Origin: UBA10908 sp964608965
Lineage (GTDB): Bacteria > Bacillota > Clostridia > Peptostreptococcales > Anaerovoracaceae
Reading direction: 5' to 3'
Length of the DNA stretch: 56,811 bases
Assembly: GCA_964608965.1 (NCBI GenBank)
Contig: CAZSPZ010000011.1
Location: forward strand, 1-56,811
Shown piece after piece: positions 16,720 through 24,439 of the stretch. A model generated the notes under the pieces. It was not told the DNA's origin and searched no databases. It saw only the letters and a list, made by a program, of their open reading frames with translations. The first letter of the stretch is position 1. The number at the start of each line of letters is the position of its first letter. The position numbers and the translations under genes are program-made.

Positions 16720-17593
16720 AGCAAAAGGACAAAAACTACGAACCGCTGTACAGCTTGCATTTACCGCAATATCCAACGGATACATCACCGGTTTTGCTCA
16801 AGGGAAGATTTTCACGGGAGCTTCGAAGTCAATATGCCTGCCGGGTCTGAACTGTTATTCTTGCCCCGGAGCATTGGGTTCGTGCCCGATAGGTTCGCTG
16901 CAAGCGGTGCTGGGAAGCCGCGAATATCGCTTTTCGTTTTACCTTCTCGGTTTTCTTTTGATTATCGGAGCCGTTTTGGGCCGTTTTGTGTGTGGTTGGC
17001 TCTGCCCTTTCGGATTATTTCAAGACTTATTGCATAAAATACCTTTTCCGAAAAAAGTGTCAAAAGTTTGGGGCGATCAAATGCTTCGTTATCTCAAATA
17101 CTTTATCCTGATCGTCTTTGTGATTCTTCTTCCCATGTTGATTGTTGATGTTACAGGCCTGGGAGATCCCTGGTTCTGTAAATATATCTGCCCCTCGGGA
17201 ACATTGATGGCCGGCTTCCCGCTCGTGGCAGCAAATCCAAGTATACGGGCAGCCATAGGATGGATGTTCACTTGGAAAACCGCAATACTGGCAGTCACCG
17301 TCTTCCTTTCCATCATCATATACCGGCCTTTCTGTCGATACATTTGCCCTCTGGGCGCTATTTACGGATTCTTTAATAAGATATCACTGTACCGATTGCA
17401 CCTTGATGAAAGCCGGTGCACGCACTGCGGACAGTGCGAGGATGCATGCAAGTTGAACATTCCTGTTTTAACAGAACAGAACAGTCTGGAATGCATACGC
17501 TGCGGGGATTGCTGCAATGCCTGCCCCACAGGCGCGCTCTTTTCCTCGATGGACAAGGTAAGACAGAAAAACAGTGATTCGGATATGAAGTAA
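16712..17593 (+). CDS. membrane 4Fe-4S protein, NapH/CcoG-like
   Basis: About 293 aa with four to five membrane helices and many cysteines: CLPGLNCYSCP near the N terminus, then CGWLCPFG, CKYICPSG and CRYICPLG. Two ferredoxin clusters close it, CTHCGQCEDAC and CIRCGDCCNACP. This is the NapH/NosR/CcoG-like polyferredoxin layout that moves electrons across the membrane. The start is TTG at 16712, with GGAG 10 nt upstream inside the small gene; a TTG at 16685 is less likely. With the CXXC protein and exported redoxin it would form a route from cytoplasmic electrons to extracytoplasmic thiols. Confidence 0.87.
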   Translation: MDRAKGQKLRTAVQLAFTAISNGYITGFAQGKIFTGASKSICLPGLNCYSCPGALGSCPIGSLQAVLGSREYRFSFYLLGFLLIIGAVLGRFVCGWLCPFGLFQDLLHKIPFPKKVSKVWGDQMLRYLKYFILIVFVILLPMLIVDVTGLGDPWFCKYICPSGTLMAGFPLVAANPSIRAAIGWMFTWKTAILAVTVFLSIIIYRPFCRYICPLGAIYGFFNKISLYRLHLDESRCTHCGQCEDACKLNIPVLTEQNSLECIRCGDCCNACPTGALFSSMDKVRQKNSDSDMK

Positions 17594-17624
17594 GAAGAGG
17601 GCGACATAGTCGCCCTCTTCTTAC
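17590..17624. terminator. convergent terminator containing both stop codons
   Basis: A perfect 16-bp stem (17590-17605 with 17609-17624) with a 3-nt loop. The TAA of the plus-strand gene lies in one arm and the TAA of the minus-strand molybdoenzyme in the other. U-runs are short. Confidence 0.8.
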
Positions 17625-20407
17625 TTTACAGCCTTAACTTCTACAAGATTCGTATGCTGCGGATTCCCTTTTGCCAGCGGGGTCGGTTCAAGAGATGTCA
17701 AAACATTAATGCATCCTCTTTGATCGACTCCATCTTTATCAGGATGGAACCAACCTCCCTCGCTCATTGCGACAACACCCTGCATCATTCTGTCCGTTAT
17801 TTTTACAGGTATTTGCACGCGCCCTCTTTCATTGTAAATCTCAACAATTTCTCCGGGCTTAATACCTCGTTTTTGAGCGTCGAACTCATTCATCCAAAGA
17901 GCCGGTGCATCCAATTCCTCCATGAGCGGATTGTTGTCATGGATGGAATGGCAGCGTCTCTTTGTATGATATCCAATCAGCTGCAGCGGGTACTTCTCCT
18001 TGAGGATATCGTCAGGTCCTTCGCTGCAGGCTACATACTTTGGCAACCCCGGAATTTTTTCCGGATTGCCAAGGTCGTAAAGAGTTTTGGAAAAAATTTC
18101 GATTTTACCGCTGGGCGTCGGGAAAGAACCGTCGGAATCAATGACGTCTTTAAATGCGACAAAATTATCTCTTTTTTCAAATACGAAACAACCCGCATCC
18201 TTCAATTCCTTCAAACTCGGATAGTCCGGCTCTGCTGAACGAGCATCATTGTAAAGCGACTCCAACCAGTCGTCGGCGGTTTCCTTTCCGTCTTTAAATT
18301 CTTCCGAAAGTCCCATATTCGAAGCAACATCTTTTATCCAGTCATATTCAAAGCGAGCGCCGAAAAGCACATCGATAGATTTTTGATTGAACAAGATGTA
18401 GTCGTCCGGGGCCCAAGGCGGAACGATGTTCTCCAGTTCGAAAAATGAAGGAGCCGGAAGAATCATATCTGCAAATCTCGCGCCCGAAGTCATAAAGAGA
18501 TCCGAAACGACAAGAAATTCCATTTTACTTTCGTCCCGCAGGATTTCACATGTTTTATTGATATCGGAGTGCTGCGTGAGCAATAACCCATTCGCTAGAT
18601 TAAACATGACTTTTATACCGCATTCCAGTCCTTCCACACCTAAAAGACCATGTTCGCCTGGTTGAATGCTTTCGGCTGATTCAACAGCTTTTGTCCAAAG
18701 GAAAGACGGGATCGAACCGGGGAATCGATTTTCGTAATCGTTGAAATCCGGTTGCAGTCTGGCCGGAATCCAAGGAGTACCGCCGCTGCTTCCTCCGGAT
18801 TTGCCGACATTCCCCGTCACACACGACAATACGGTCATGCTCCGGTAAAATTGCTCCCCGTTCATTGTCCTTTGCGGTCCGAGTCCGGGCATCAGACAAG
18901 CCGGCTTCGAAGTTGCATAAGCCGTTGCAAGCCTGATAATTGTTTCGGCCGGTATTCCGGTGATTTTTTCTGCCCATGCCGGATTTTTTTCCACACCATC
19001 CTTTTTGCCGAATAAATAGGAATGATAACTTTCGTTTGGCGGAACACCCTCGGGCATATGGTTTTCATCAAAGCCCAGACAGAATTTATCCATAAATTCT
19101 TGATCCTGCAAGTCGTTGCTGATAATCCACCAGCACATGGCATCTGCTAAAGCGGAATCTGTAGAAGGTTTTATGGGAATCCATTCATCGGCATAAGTCA
19201 ATACACTTTCACTTTTTCTTGGATCTATCACAATAATCGTGACGCCTTTTTCTTTTAATTTCGCCAGAATATTGTTCTGGAACGGGCCGTAGTGATTCTC
19301 AGCGGGATTATGCCCCCAAAGGATGAGAAGATTTGTATTCAGCACATCTTCTTGGGAATGGCCGCATTCTATAGTCCCATAAACATAAGGGGTTGTATAA
19401 TTTGCGCAGGCAGCGCTGTAATAATTGTAATAGTCTAAAAATCCGCCGGCCAAACCTAAGAGACGCTTCATAAAACGATCTCCGCGAACTAAAGCTGAAA
19501 CCCCGGAAGCAGGTGTAACATAGCGGGAGCCTGGACCATATTCTTTTCCGCAGCGAACAATTTCAGAAGCGATTTTCTCTGCGGCATATTCCCAGGTTAT
19601 CCGGCGAAATTTACCCTCCCCGCGCGCTCCTGTTCTTTCCATGGGATATCGGAGCCTATCTGCCATTAAAAACGTTTGTCTGTAAGCTCTTCCTCTGGCG
19701 CAACCTGTAAATGGCATCACTGAAGTATCCGGCTGCGTTCCCAGAATGCAGCCCTCCTGTACAATCGCCTGCATCAGGCATTTTGCGCCGCAGTCGTTAA
19801 AACTGGCAATTTTTTTTATGTGGGCTGGTTCCAATGGGATAGGCGCTCCCTGGATCCATTGCTGTGAGTCAAAAGCAGCCACCTGCTCTTCTGTGGCGAA
19901 CGTTTCAATTTCTCTGCCGGAAAGAGCGTCAACGATAAGAGTGCAAACCGCCAGTATTTCCGGATGCGCGGTAACAGATAAAAGCGCTTCCCGCATCGTC
20001 CGCACCGTATCCATTGTAAAATCATTTACAAATTGTTCAAAAGCATCTTGAAACACATTTGGCTTTCGGATATTGCAGATACTCAAGTATTCCAAGAAAC
20101 GAAACTGCTGTCCGATAAAATCGGCAGGATTTCCGTCCATAGCTGTCCAGTGATATCCGGAGGCCTTATACGCTTTAATGACCTCCAATGTTGTTTCATC
20201 GAGGAGCAATTTTGATCCCGATTTTGCACAAGATGCCCACAGGGGAATATAGATATCGGCATCAGTACCCTTAAAAAGATCATCGTATTCCTGCTGGGTG
20301 ATTGTTGATTTCAGACCTGCCATCGGAGCCGCAGTGCGCCATTCTTCCAAATTTTCGAAAAACACCCGCAAACAATGCCATGCAATATAATTCTTATAAT
20401 GATTCAA
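17621..20407 (-). CDS. molybdopterin oxidoreductase (DMSO reductase family) fused to an N-terminal TorD-like chaperone
   Basis: 928 aa. Residues 1-190 are helical and resemble TorD/DmsD chaperones (PADFIGQQFRFLEYLS about 94-109, then the long helix ending at about 162). Residues 200-928 are a DmsA-like catalytic subunit: Fe-S region with C206, C210 and C236, GARGEGKFRRITW, S331 at the position of the molybdenum-ligand serine, LWGHNPAENH, VIDPRKSE, the GNVGKSGG block and a C-terminal MopB domain (about 790-925). The first cluster cysteine of the usual C-x3-C-x3-C is S202. There is no twin-arginine signal, so it should stay in the cytoplasm. The start is TTG, overlapping the stop of the KARI-like gene (TTGA). 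No electron-transfer subunit is adjacent, and the substrate is unknown. Confidence 0.85.
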   Translation of the reverse strand: MNHYKNYIAWHCLRVFFENLEEWRTAAPMAGLKSTITQQEYDDLFKGTDADIYIPLWASCAKSGSKLLLDETTLEVIKAYKASGYHWTAMDGNPADFIGQQFRFLEYLSICNIRKPNVFQDAFEQFVNDFTMDTVRTMREALLSVTAHPEILAVCTLIVDALSGREIETFATEEQVAAFDSQQWIQGAPIPLEPAHIKKIASFNDCGAKCLMQAIVQEGCILGTQPDTSVMPFTGCARGRAYRQTFLMADRLRYPMERTGARGEGKFRRITWEYAAEKIASEIVRCGKEYGPGSRYVTPASGVSALVRGDRFMKRLLGLAGGFLDYYNYYSAACANYTTPYVYGTIECGHSQEDVLNTNLLILWGHNPAENHYGPFQNNILAKLKEKGVTIIVIDPRKSESVLTYADEWIPIKPSTDSALADAMCWWIISNDLQDQEFMDKFCLGFDENHMPEGVPPNESYHSYLFGKKDGVEKNPAWAEKITGIPAETIIRLATAYATSKPACLMPGLGPQRTMNGEQFYRSMTVLSCVTGNVGKSGGSSGGTPWIPARLQPDFNDYENRFPGSIPSFLWTKAVESAESIQPGEHGLLGVEGLECGIKVMFNLANGLLLTQHSDINKTCEILRDESKMEFLVVSDLFMTSGARFADMILPAPSFFELENIVPPWAPDDYILFNQKSIDVLFGARFEYDWIKDVASNMGLSEEFKDGKETADDWLESLYNDARSAEPDYPSLKELKDAGCFVFEKRDNFVAFKDVIDSDGSFPTPSGKIEIFSKTLYDLGNPEKIPGLPKYVACSEGPDDILKEKYPLQLIGYHTKRRCHSIHDNNPLMEELDAPALWMNEFDAQKRGIKPGEIVEIYNERGRVQIPVKITDRMMQGVVAMSEGGWFHPDKDGVDQRGCINVLTSLEPTPLAKGNPQHTNLVEVKAVK

Positions 20408-21399
20408 TTGGATTCTCCTTTTAGATTTCCTTTGACTTGAGCTTCCGCAAGGCTGATATCGTTATTGAATGCCTGCTCTTTTAATTTTTCATACTCTTTG
20501 AAGCCATTCTTCATATCGCCTTCCCATTCCTTGGCAAACGATCCGTTCACGATATTATCGTATTGCTTCTCCAGGAATTTTCTGATGGGAAACGTATCTA
20601 CTTGGCCAAAACGGGAGAGCTGTCCATACTGGCTTGTGCGGGAGTGCATGGGAAGTTGTTTGAAAAGTCCTACTTCCGCCATTTTTTCCATCATGACGGC
20701 AGGTTCTTTTGACAGATACAGTTCTGTAAGAATCGCTTCGGGAGAGTGCCCTTTTTCGACGAAGAGCTTAAACGCCTCGTTGATTACGTTCATGATAAGC
20801 GGCCATACAGCCTGCTCTGACATGAGATCCAAATAGGTTTCTTCGTTGAAAGTGACTTCGATAGCGCCGGCCTTCGTAGATCCCAAAGCTTTTGCAAGGC
20901 TCAGGGCAATCTGTTTGGCGTTGCCGGAAGCATCTTGTTCCACGACAACAAATGTGGGGAATCCTGTACCGTTTTCATACGTCTCCCGAACGCCTTTCCC
21001 TATCATTCTGGGAGCAACCATAATTACATCGACATCCGCTTGCGGTTTAATATATCCGAATGTTATGTTGTATCCCGAAGAAAAATTTAACACATTTCCT
21101 GAAACTAAGTTCGGCTCGATTTCTTCTTTATAAATTTTAGGCGCGACTTCATCCGGTATTAATATAAAGATGATATCTGCCTTTGCGCAAGCCTCCGCTA
21201 TCGGATAAACGGGAAACCCGTCTTCGTTTGCCATGGTCCACGACTCGTCGCGGACGCTGCCTATAATAATATCTTTCACACCCGAATCTCTCATATTCAA
21301 AGCCTGAGAACGACCTTGATTTCCGTATCCGATAATTGCAATCGTTTTGTTCATAACAAAGGAGGTATCCCCGTCTTTATCATAATAAATCTTACTCAT
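20404..21399 (-). CDS. ketol-acid reductoisomerase homologue with altered active site
   Basis: 331 aa, the length of class I IlvC, aligned end to end by eye. The Rossmann motif is GYGNQGRSQALNMRDSG (24-40). Of the active site, D191, E195 (DLMSEQAV) and E226 are kept. The catalytic histidine of AHGF is S108 (FSSGY), the lysine of the APK motif is R131, and the fourth acidic ligand is S230. It is therefore unlikely to run the standard acetolactate isomeroreduction; an NAD(P)-dependent reduction of another 2-oxo or hydroxy acid is my inference. The ATG at 21399 follows AAAGGA; a longer frame starts 30 bp upstream. No ilv/leu genes are nearby. Coupled to the molybdoenzyme by a 4-bp overlap. Confidence 0.82.
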   Translation of the reverse strand: MSKIYYDKDGDTSFVMNKTIAIIGYGNQGRSQALNMRDSGVKDIIIGSVRDESWTMANEDGFPVYPIAEACAKADIIFILIPDEVAPKIYKEEIEPNLVSGNVLNFSSGYNITFGYIKPQADVDVIMVAPRMIGKGVRETYENGTGFPTFVVVEQDASGNAKQIALSLAKALGSTKAGAIEVTFNEETYLDLMSEQAVWPLIMNVINEAFKLFVEKGHSPEAILTELYLSKEPAVMMEKMAEVGLFKQLPMHSRTSQYGQLSRFGQVDTFPIRKFLEKQYDNIVNGSFAKEWEGDMKNGFKEYEKLKEQAFNNDISLAEAQVKGNLKGESN

Positions 21400-21433
21400 C
21401 TTTTGTGTCCTTTCCCGCTGTGCTTGCATGCCT

Positions 21434-21462
21434 AAAAATAAAGGCGGACATAACGTCCGCCC
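21434..21462 (-). terminator. intergenic terminator or attenuator
   Basis: On the minus strand GGCGGAC (21449-21443 complement) pairs with GTCCGCC around a 5-nt loop and is followed by TTTATTTTT. It lies between the activase stop and the KARI-like gene, so transcription into the latter two genes may be partial or start separately. Confidence 0.7.
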
Positions 21463-21469
21463 GCTGTGC

Positions 21470-22396
21470 TTATTCGCCTAAAACCTCCACTGAAATGCCT
21501 CGTCCTTCGAACACCGTCCGAATTTCGCTGATCCTGTCTTTGGAAGGTGGCTCGAACACGTTGGCGACTTCCCCTATCCTTTCGGATTTAGAGATCCCAA
21601 GAGTATGATAAGGCAAAAGTGTCACTCTCCGCAAGTTGTTTTTGTCATAAAAGTCCGCTGTGGCACTTATAATATCTTCTGTGTCATTAAACCCCTTCAT
21701 TAAAGGCATGCGCATGGTAATTTTTGTCCGAATGGATTCATCCGCAGCTAATTTTTCCAAATTTTCAAGGATTGTATGATTATCGACGCCCGTGCCTTCC
21801 CGGTGTTTTTCCGGCACAATGCATTTCATGTCGAAAAGAATATCTGTCACATTGGAAAGCCCGGCAAGCTGGTACAATTCTTCGCAGTTTCCGTATCCGG
21901 AAGTATCCAAACATACTTTGATACCTTTTAATGCAGCTTCTTGAATAATCTGGGCTACAAAATCCGCTCGTGCCAACATTTCGCCGCCGGAAACGGTAAT
22001 ACCTCCTCCGGTATGCTCATAAAAGCCCTTGTCTTTTTCCGCCTCCCTGACAATTTCTTTTGCAGACATTTCTGTGGCAACTGATTTTAGACAGTCGGCA
22101 TAGCATATTTTTGTGCATTCCAAACACGAATCGCATAGATTCCAGTCAATTTCCAAGCTGCCTTCTTTTTCATAGATGGCACCCTTTGAGCAAGCTTCTA
22201 TACAATATCCGCAGTGAATGCATCGACTGACCAGTCTGATTAACTGAGGATTGAAATCAATCATTTCCGGATTGTGGCACCATTTACAGTGAAGAGGACA
22301 TCCCTTTAAAAATACTGTCGTCCGTATTCCGGGGCCATCTTCCACAGAAAACTTCTGAATGCTCCCGACCGGAGCTGTCATGTTTATATCAGTCAC
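21470..22396 (-). CDS. glycyl-radical enzyme activating protein (radical SAM)
   Basis: 308 aa. The radical SAM motif is C33-x3-C37-x2-C40, followed directly by HNPE, the hallmark of glycyl-radical activases. An inserted two-cluster ferredoxin domain follows (C59, C62, C65, C69 and C88, C91, C94, C98). Then come GGGITVSGGE and LDTSGYG, which bind SAM. Such enzymes place a glycyl radical on a partner enzyme. No partner with a C-terminal glycyl loop is in the window. I chose GTG at 22396 because AAGGGG lies 6 nt upstream; a TTG at 22432 opens a longer frame. First of three minus-strand genes facing the AraC regulator. Confidence 0.92.
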   Translation of the reverse strand: MTDINMTAPVGSIQKFSVEDGPGIRTTVFLKGCPLHCKWCHNPEMIDFNPQLIRLVSRCIHCGYCIEACSKGAIYEKEGSLEIDWNLCDSCLECTKICYADCLKSVATEMSAKEIVREAEKDKGFYEHTGGGITVSGGEMLARADFVAQIIQEAALKGIKVCLDTSGYGNCEELYQLAGLSNVTDILFDMKCIVPEKHREGTGVDNHTILENLEKLAADESIRTKITMRMPLMKGFNDTEDIISATADFYDKNNLRRVTLLPYHTLGISKSERIGEVANVFEPPSKDRISEIRTVFEGRGISVEVLGE

Positions 22397-22491
22397 GGAA
22401 ATCCCCTTACGCCAAATGCGCTGTCCTGTCAATAATAGTATCTTACGCCGCCTTATCTGAAAGTTTAGCGGTCTGCCTTCGCCACTTCAAT

Positions 22492-22522
22492 ATTAAGGTG
22501 CTTATTTTTAACATTAAGTTGC
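22492..22522 (+). promoter_or_regulatory. direct repeats spaced 21 bp, candidate AraC-family operator
   Basis: ATTAAGGTGC starts at 22492 and ATTAAGTTGCC at 22513. Nine of the first ten bases agree and the distance is exactly two DNA turns, as expected for the paired half-sites of an AraC-type activator. They lie in the spacer between the activase operon and the divergent AraC regulator gene. Confidence 0.5.
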
Positions 22523-22580
22523 CATCCATGGTTTCGTACGTTAAAATTTATAGCGAAGAGTATCCAAGGGAGGGGCGACC

Positions 22581-24350
22581 ATGTTAAAAGAAGAATTGCA
22601 TTACGATGATAAATTTCCTGTCAGCATCCGAATCGTATCCATAGAGAACTACCCTCTTCATTATCACCCCGATGTGGAGTTTATTTTTGTGCTCCACGGT
22701 CAAATTCGTTTGCGCTTGGGAAGCAATGACTATCTTTTAAAAGAAGGCTCTGTGTTCGTTTGCAACGGGAATGAAGTACACAGCATGATTTGTAGTGATC
22801 ACGGCAACACGGTGGCGCTCATTCAGGTCAGCAATGCCGCTTTTTCAAAATACTATCCCAACTTGTCACGCAGTTGCTACCGAACCTATACCGAAAATCC
22901 GGAAGACGAACGATTGAAGTTGCTTCGAAAGGAATTGGCTAATTTGCTTTCGAATGATGCGCTGAAGCCGCATCATTACCAACAGAACAATGTCGCAATC
23001 GTAAAAAAACTACTGAATTATCTCGAAGCAAATTTTAATTACTTCTATGTTAAAGATAAAATTGTAATGAATAAACCCCTCGACAATTTCGCCTTGACGC
23101 AAAGAATAAGTCGCATCATTTTAAGCGTCTACGAAAACCATTACAGAAAACTTTCCATAAGTGAACTCAGCAAAAGAGAAAATCTCAGCACATTCTACCT
23201 GTCTCATTGCATTCAAAAGTCTATAGGGCTATCTTTCCGTGAATTGCTGTCCTTTGCGCGTGTAGAGTCGTCTCAAGCTCTCGTTTTAGACGAAACAGTC
23301 GATTTAAAAGATATTTACGGTATGGTTGGATTTTCTGCAACCCAGTACTTTAACAGTCATTTTCTTTATTGGTTTGGAATGGCGCCGGACGAATATCGCA
23401 TGACTTTTTTGAACGCTGTAAAATCCGCTTCAAACCGAGAGGTCGTGACAGAAATCAACCATAAAGATCTCATGAATTTTTTAAGCCGCTACGAGCGGCA
23501 TGGGCTTCGAACAATCCAAGGTCAATCAGATCCCGGACATGCAAGGTTGAACGTAAATATTCATCTGCTCTCAAGTAAAGCGATAGATTTTGCCCCTGAA
23601 ATTGCAATAGCCACAACTTACGCAGACCGCGCAGATACCGAGTTGATGAATAGAATGGAAAAGATAAAGCCTGATAACAGGCTGACAACCAAAATAAGAC
23701 AATCCAAAGCACACTATGGGCTGGACACGATAGCAGGAGCTGTTTTCCTCCTTAAAAATATCGGAAACAACGGCATATCTCTAAATCTTAAGGATCCGCA
23801 CAGCGAAAGTCTTCTTTTTCAAGGATATCCGTCCCTGATATTTTGCAACGGCGTGCCAAAATGCAGCTACTATGCACTGCTTTTTTTATCCAAAGCACGA
23901 GGAAAGCTCATCGATCGAGGCATGAATTACTGGGTCATTAGAAAGGATTCGGGAAATGGGGCTTTGTCTTTTATCATTATTGTCTTTAATGGCAACGAAG
24001 CGACAGATTATATTTGCACACACCCTTCTTCTTTGGAGAAAACCAGCGAGGCCATTGCTGCATTTAACGAGGAACTTAATATCAGATTTACACTCAACGG
24101 ATTGACCGGGCCTTATAAAGTCGGAACCATCAGCATCGACTCCGGCACCGACTATTTTTATTATCTCAACAATTACGGAAAACGTACGACAACCAAAGAT
24201 GTCGAACAGCTTATGGAAGAACAATATACATCGCCCTACGTCAATATTTATAACGCCGATGCAATGGGGTTTCTTGAAGTCAACGCAAGGCTGGACGGAC
24301 TTTGTGTCCAGTTTATTTCCATTTCTCCTTTGGATATGCAGTCAAAATAA
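22581..24350 (+). CDS. AraC-family regulator with GH39-like C-terminal extension
   Basis: 589 aa in three parts. Residues 1-90 are a cupin-like sensor (HYHPDVEFIFVLHG). Residues about 173-275 are the double helix-turn-helix of AraC/XylS (ISELSKRENLS and VGFSATQYFNSHF). Residues about 290-589 resemble the end of GH39 beta-xylosidase-type domains fused to many Firmicutes AraC regulators, but far shorter than a full barrel, with no visible catalytic glutamate pair. It is divergent from the activase/KARI/molybdoenzyme genes and probably controls them through the repeats at 22492-22522. GGGAGGGG precedes the ATG. The ligand is unknown. Confidence 0.85.
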   Translation: MLKEELHYDDKFPVSIRIVSIENYPLHYHPDVEFIFVLHGQIRLRLGSNDYLLKEGSVFVCNGNEVHSMICSDHGNTVALIQVSNAAFSKYYPNLSRSCYRTYTENPEDERLKLLRKELANLLSNDALKPHHYQQNNVAIVKKLLNYLEANFNYFYVKDKIVMNKPLDNFALTQRISRIILSVYENHYRKLSISELSKRENLSTFYLSHCIQKSIGLSFRELLSFARVESSQALVLDETVDLKDIYGMVGFSATQYFNSHFLYWFGMAPDEYRMTFLNAVKSASNREVVTEINHKDLMNFLSRYERHGLRTIQGQSDPGHARLNVNIHLLSSKAIDFAPEIAIATTYADRADTELMNRMEKIKPDNRLTTKIRQSKAHYGLDTIAGAVFLLKNIGNNGISLNLKDPHSESLLFQGYPSLIFCNGVPKCSYYALLFLSKARGKLIDRGMNYWVIRKDSGNGALSFIIIVFNGNEATDYICTHPSSLEKTSEAIAAFNEELNIRFTLNGLTGPYKVGTISIDSGTDYFYYLNNYGKRTTTKDVEQLMEEQYTSPYVNIYNADAMGFLEVNARLDGLCVQFISISPLDMQSK

Positions 24351-24390
24351 AAACCATGCGAGAGTCGCTTTTGGCTTTGGATTCTCTGCA

Positions 24391-24429
24391 AAAAAAAGCG
24401 AGAGCCATTAGTGAAACGTGGCTCTCGCT
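24391..24429. terminator. bidirectional terminator
   Basis: An 11-bp stem AGCGAGAGCCA/TGGCTCTCGCT (24397-24407 with 24419-24429). On the minus strand it is followed by a U-run of eight, so it mainly ends the GAPDH/hydrolase transcript; on the plus strand the T-run is weaker. Confidence 0.85.
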
Positions 24430-24439
24430 CTTTATTCTT

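Noticed and set aside
17654..18238. 194-aa open frame antisense to the molybdoenzyme
   Set aside because: Shadow of a conserved coding region, with no ribosome site.
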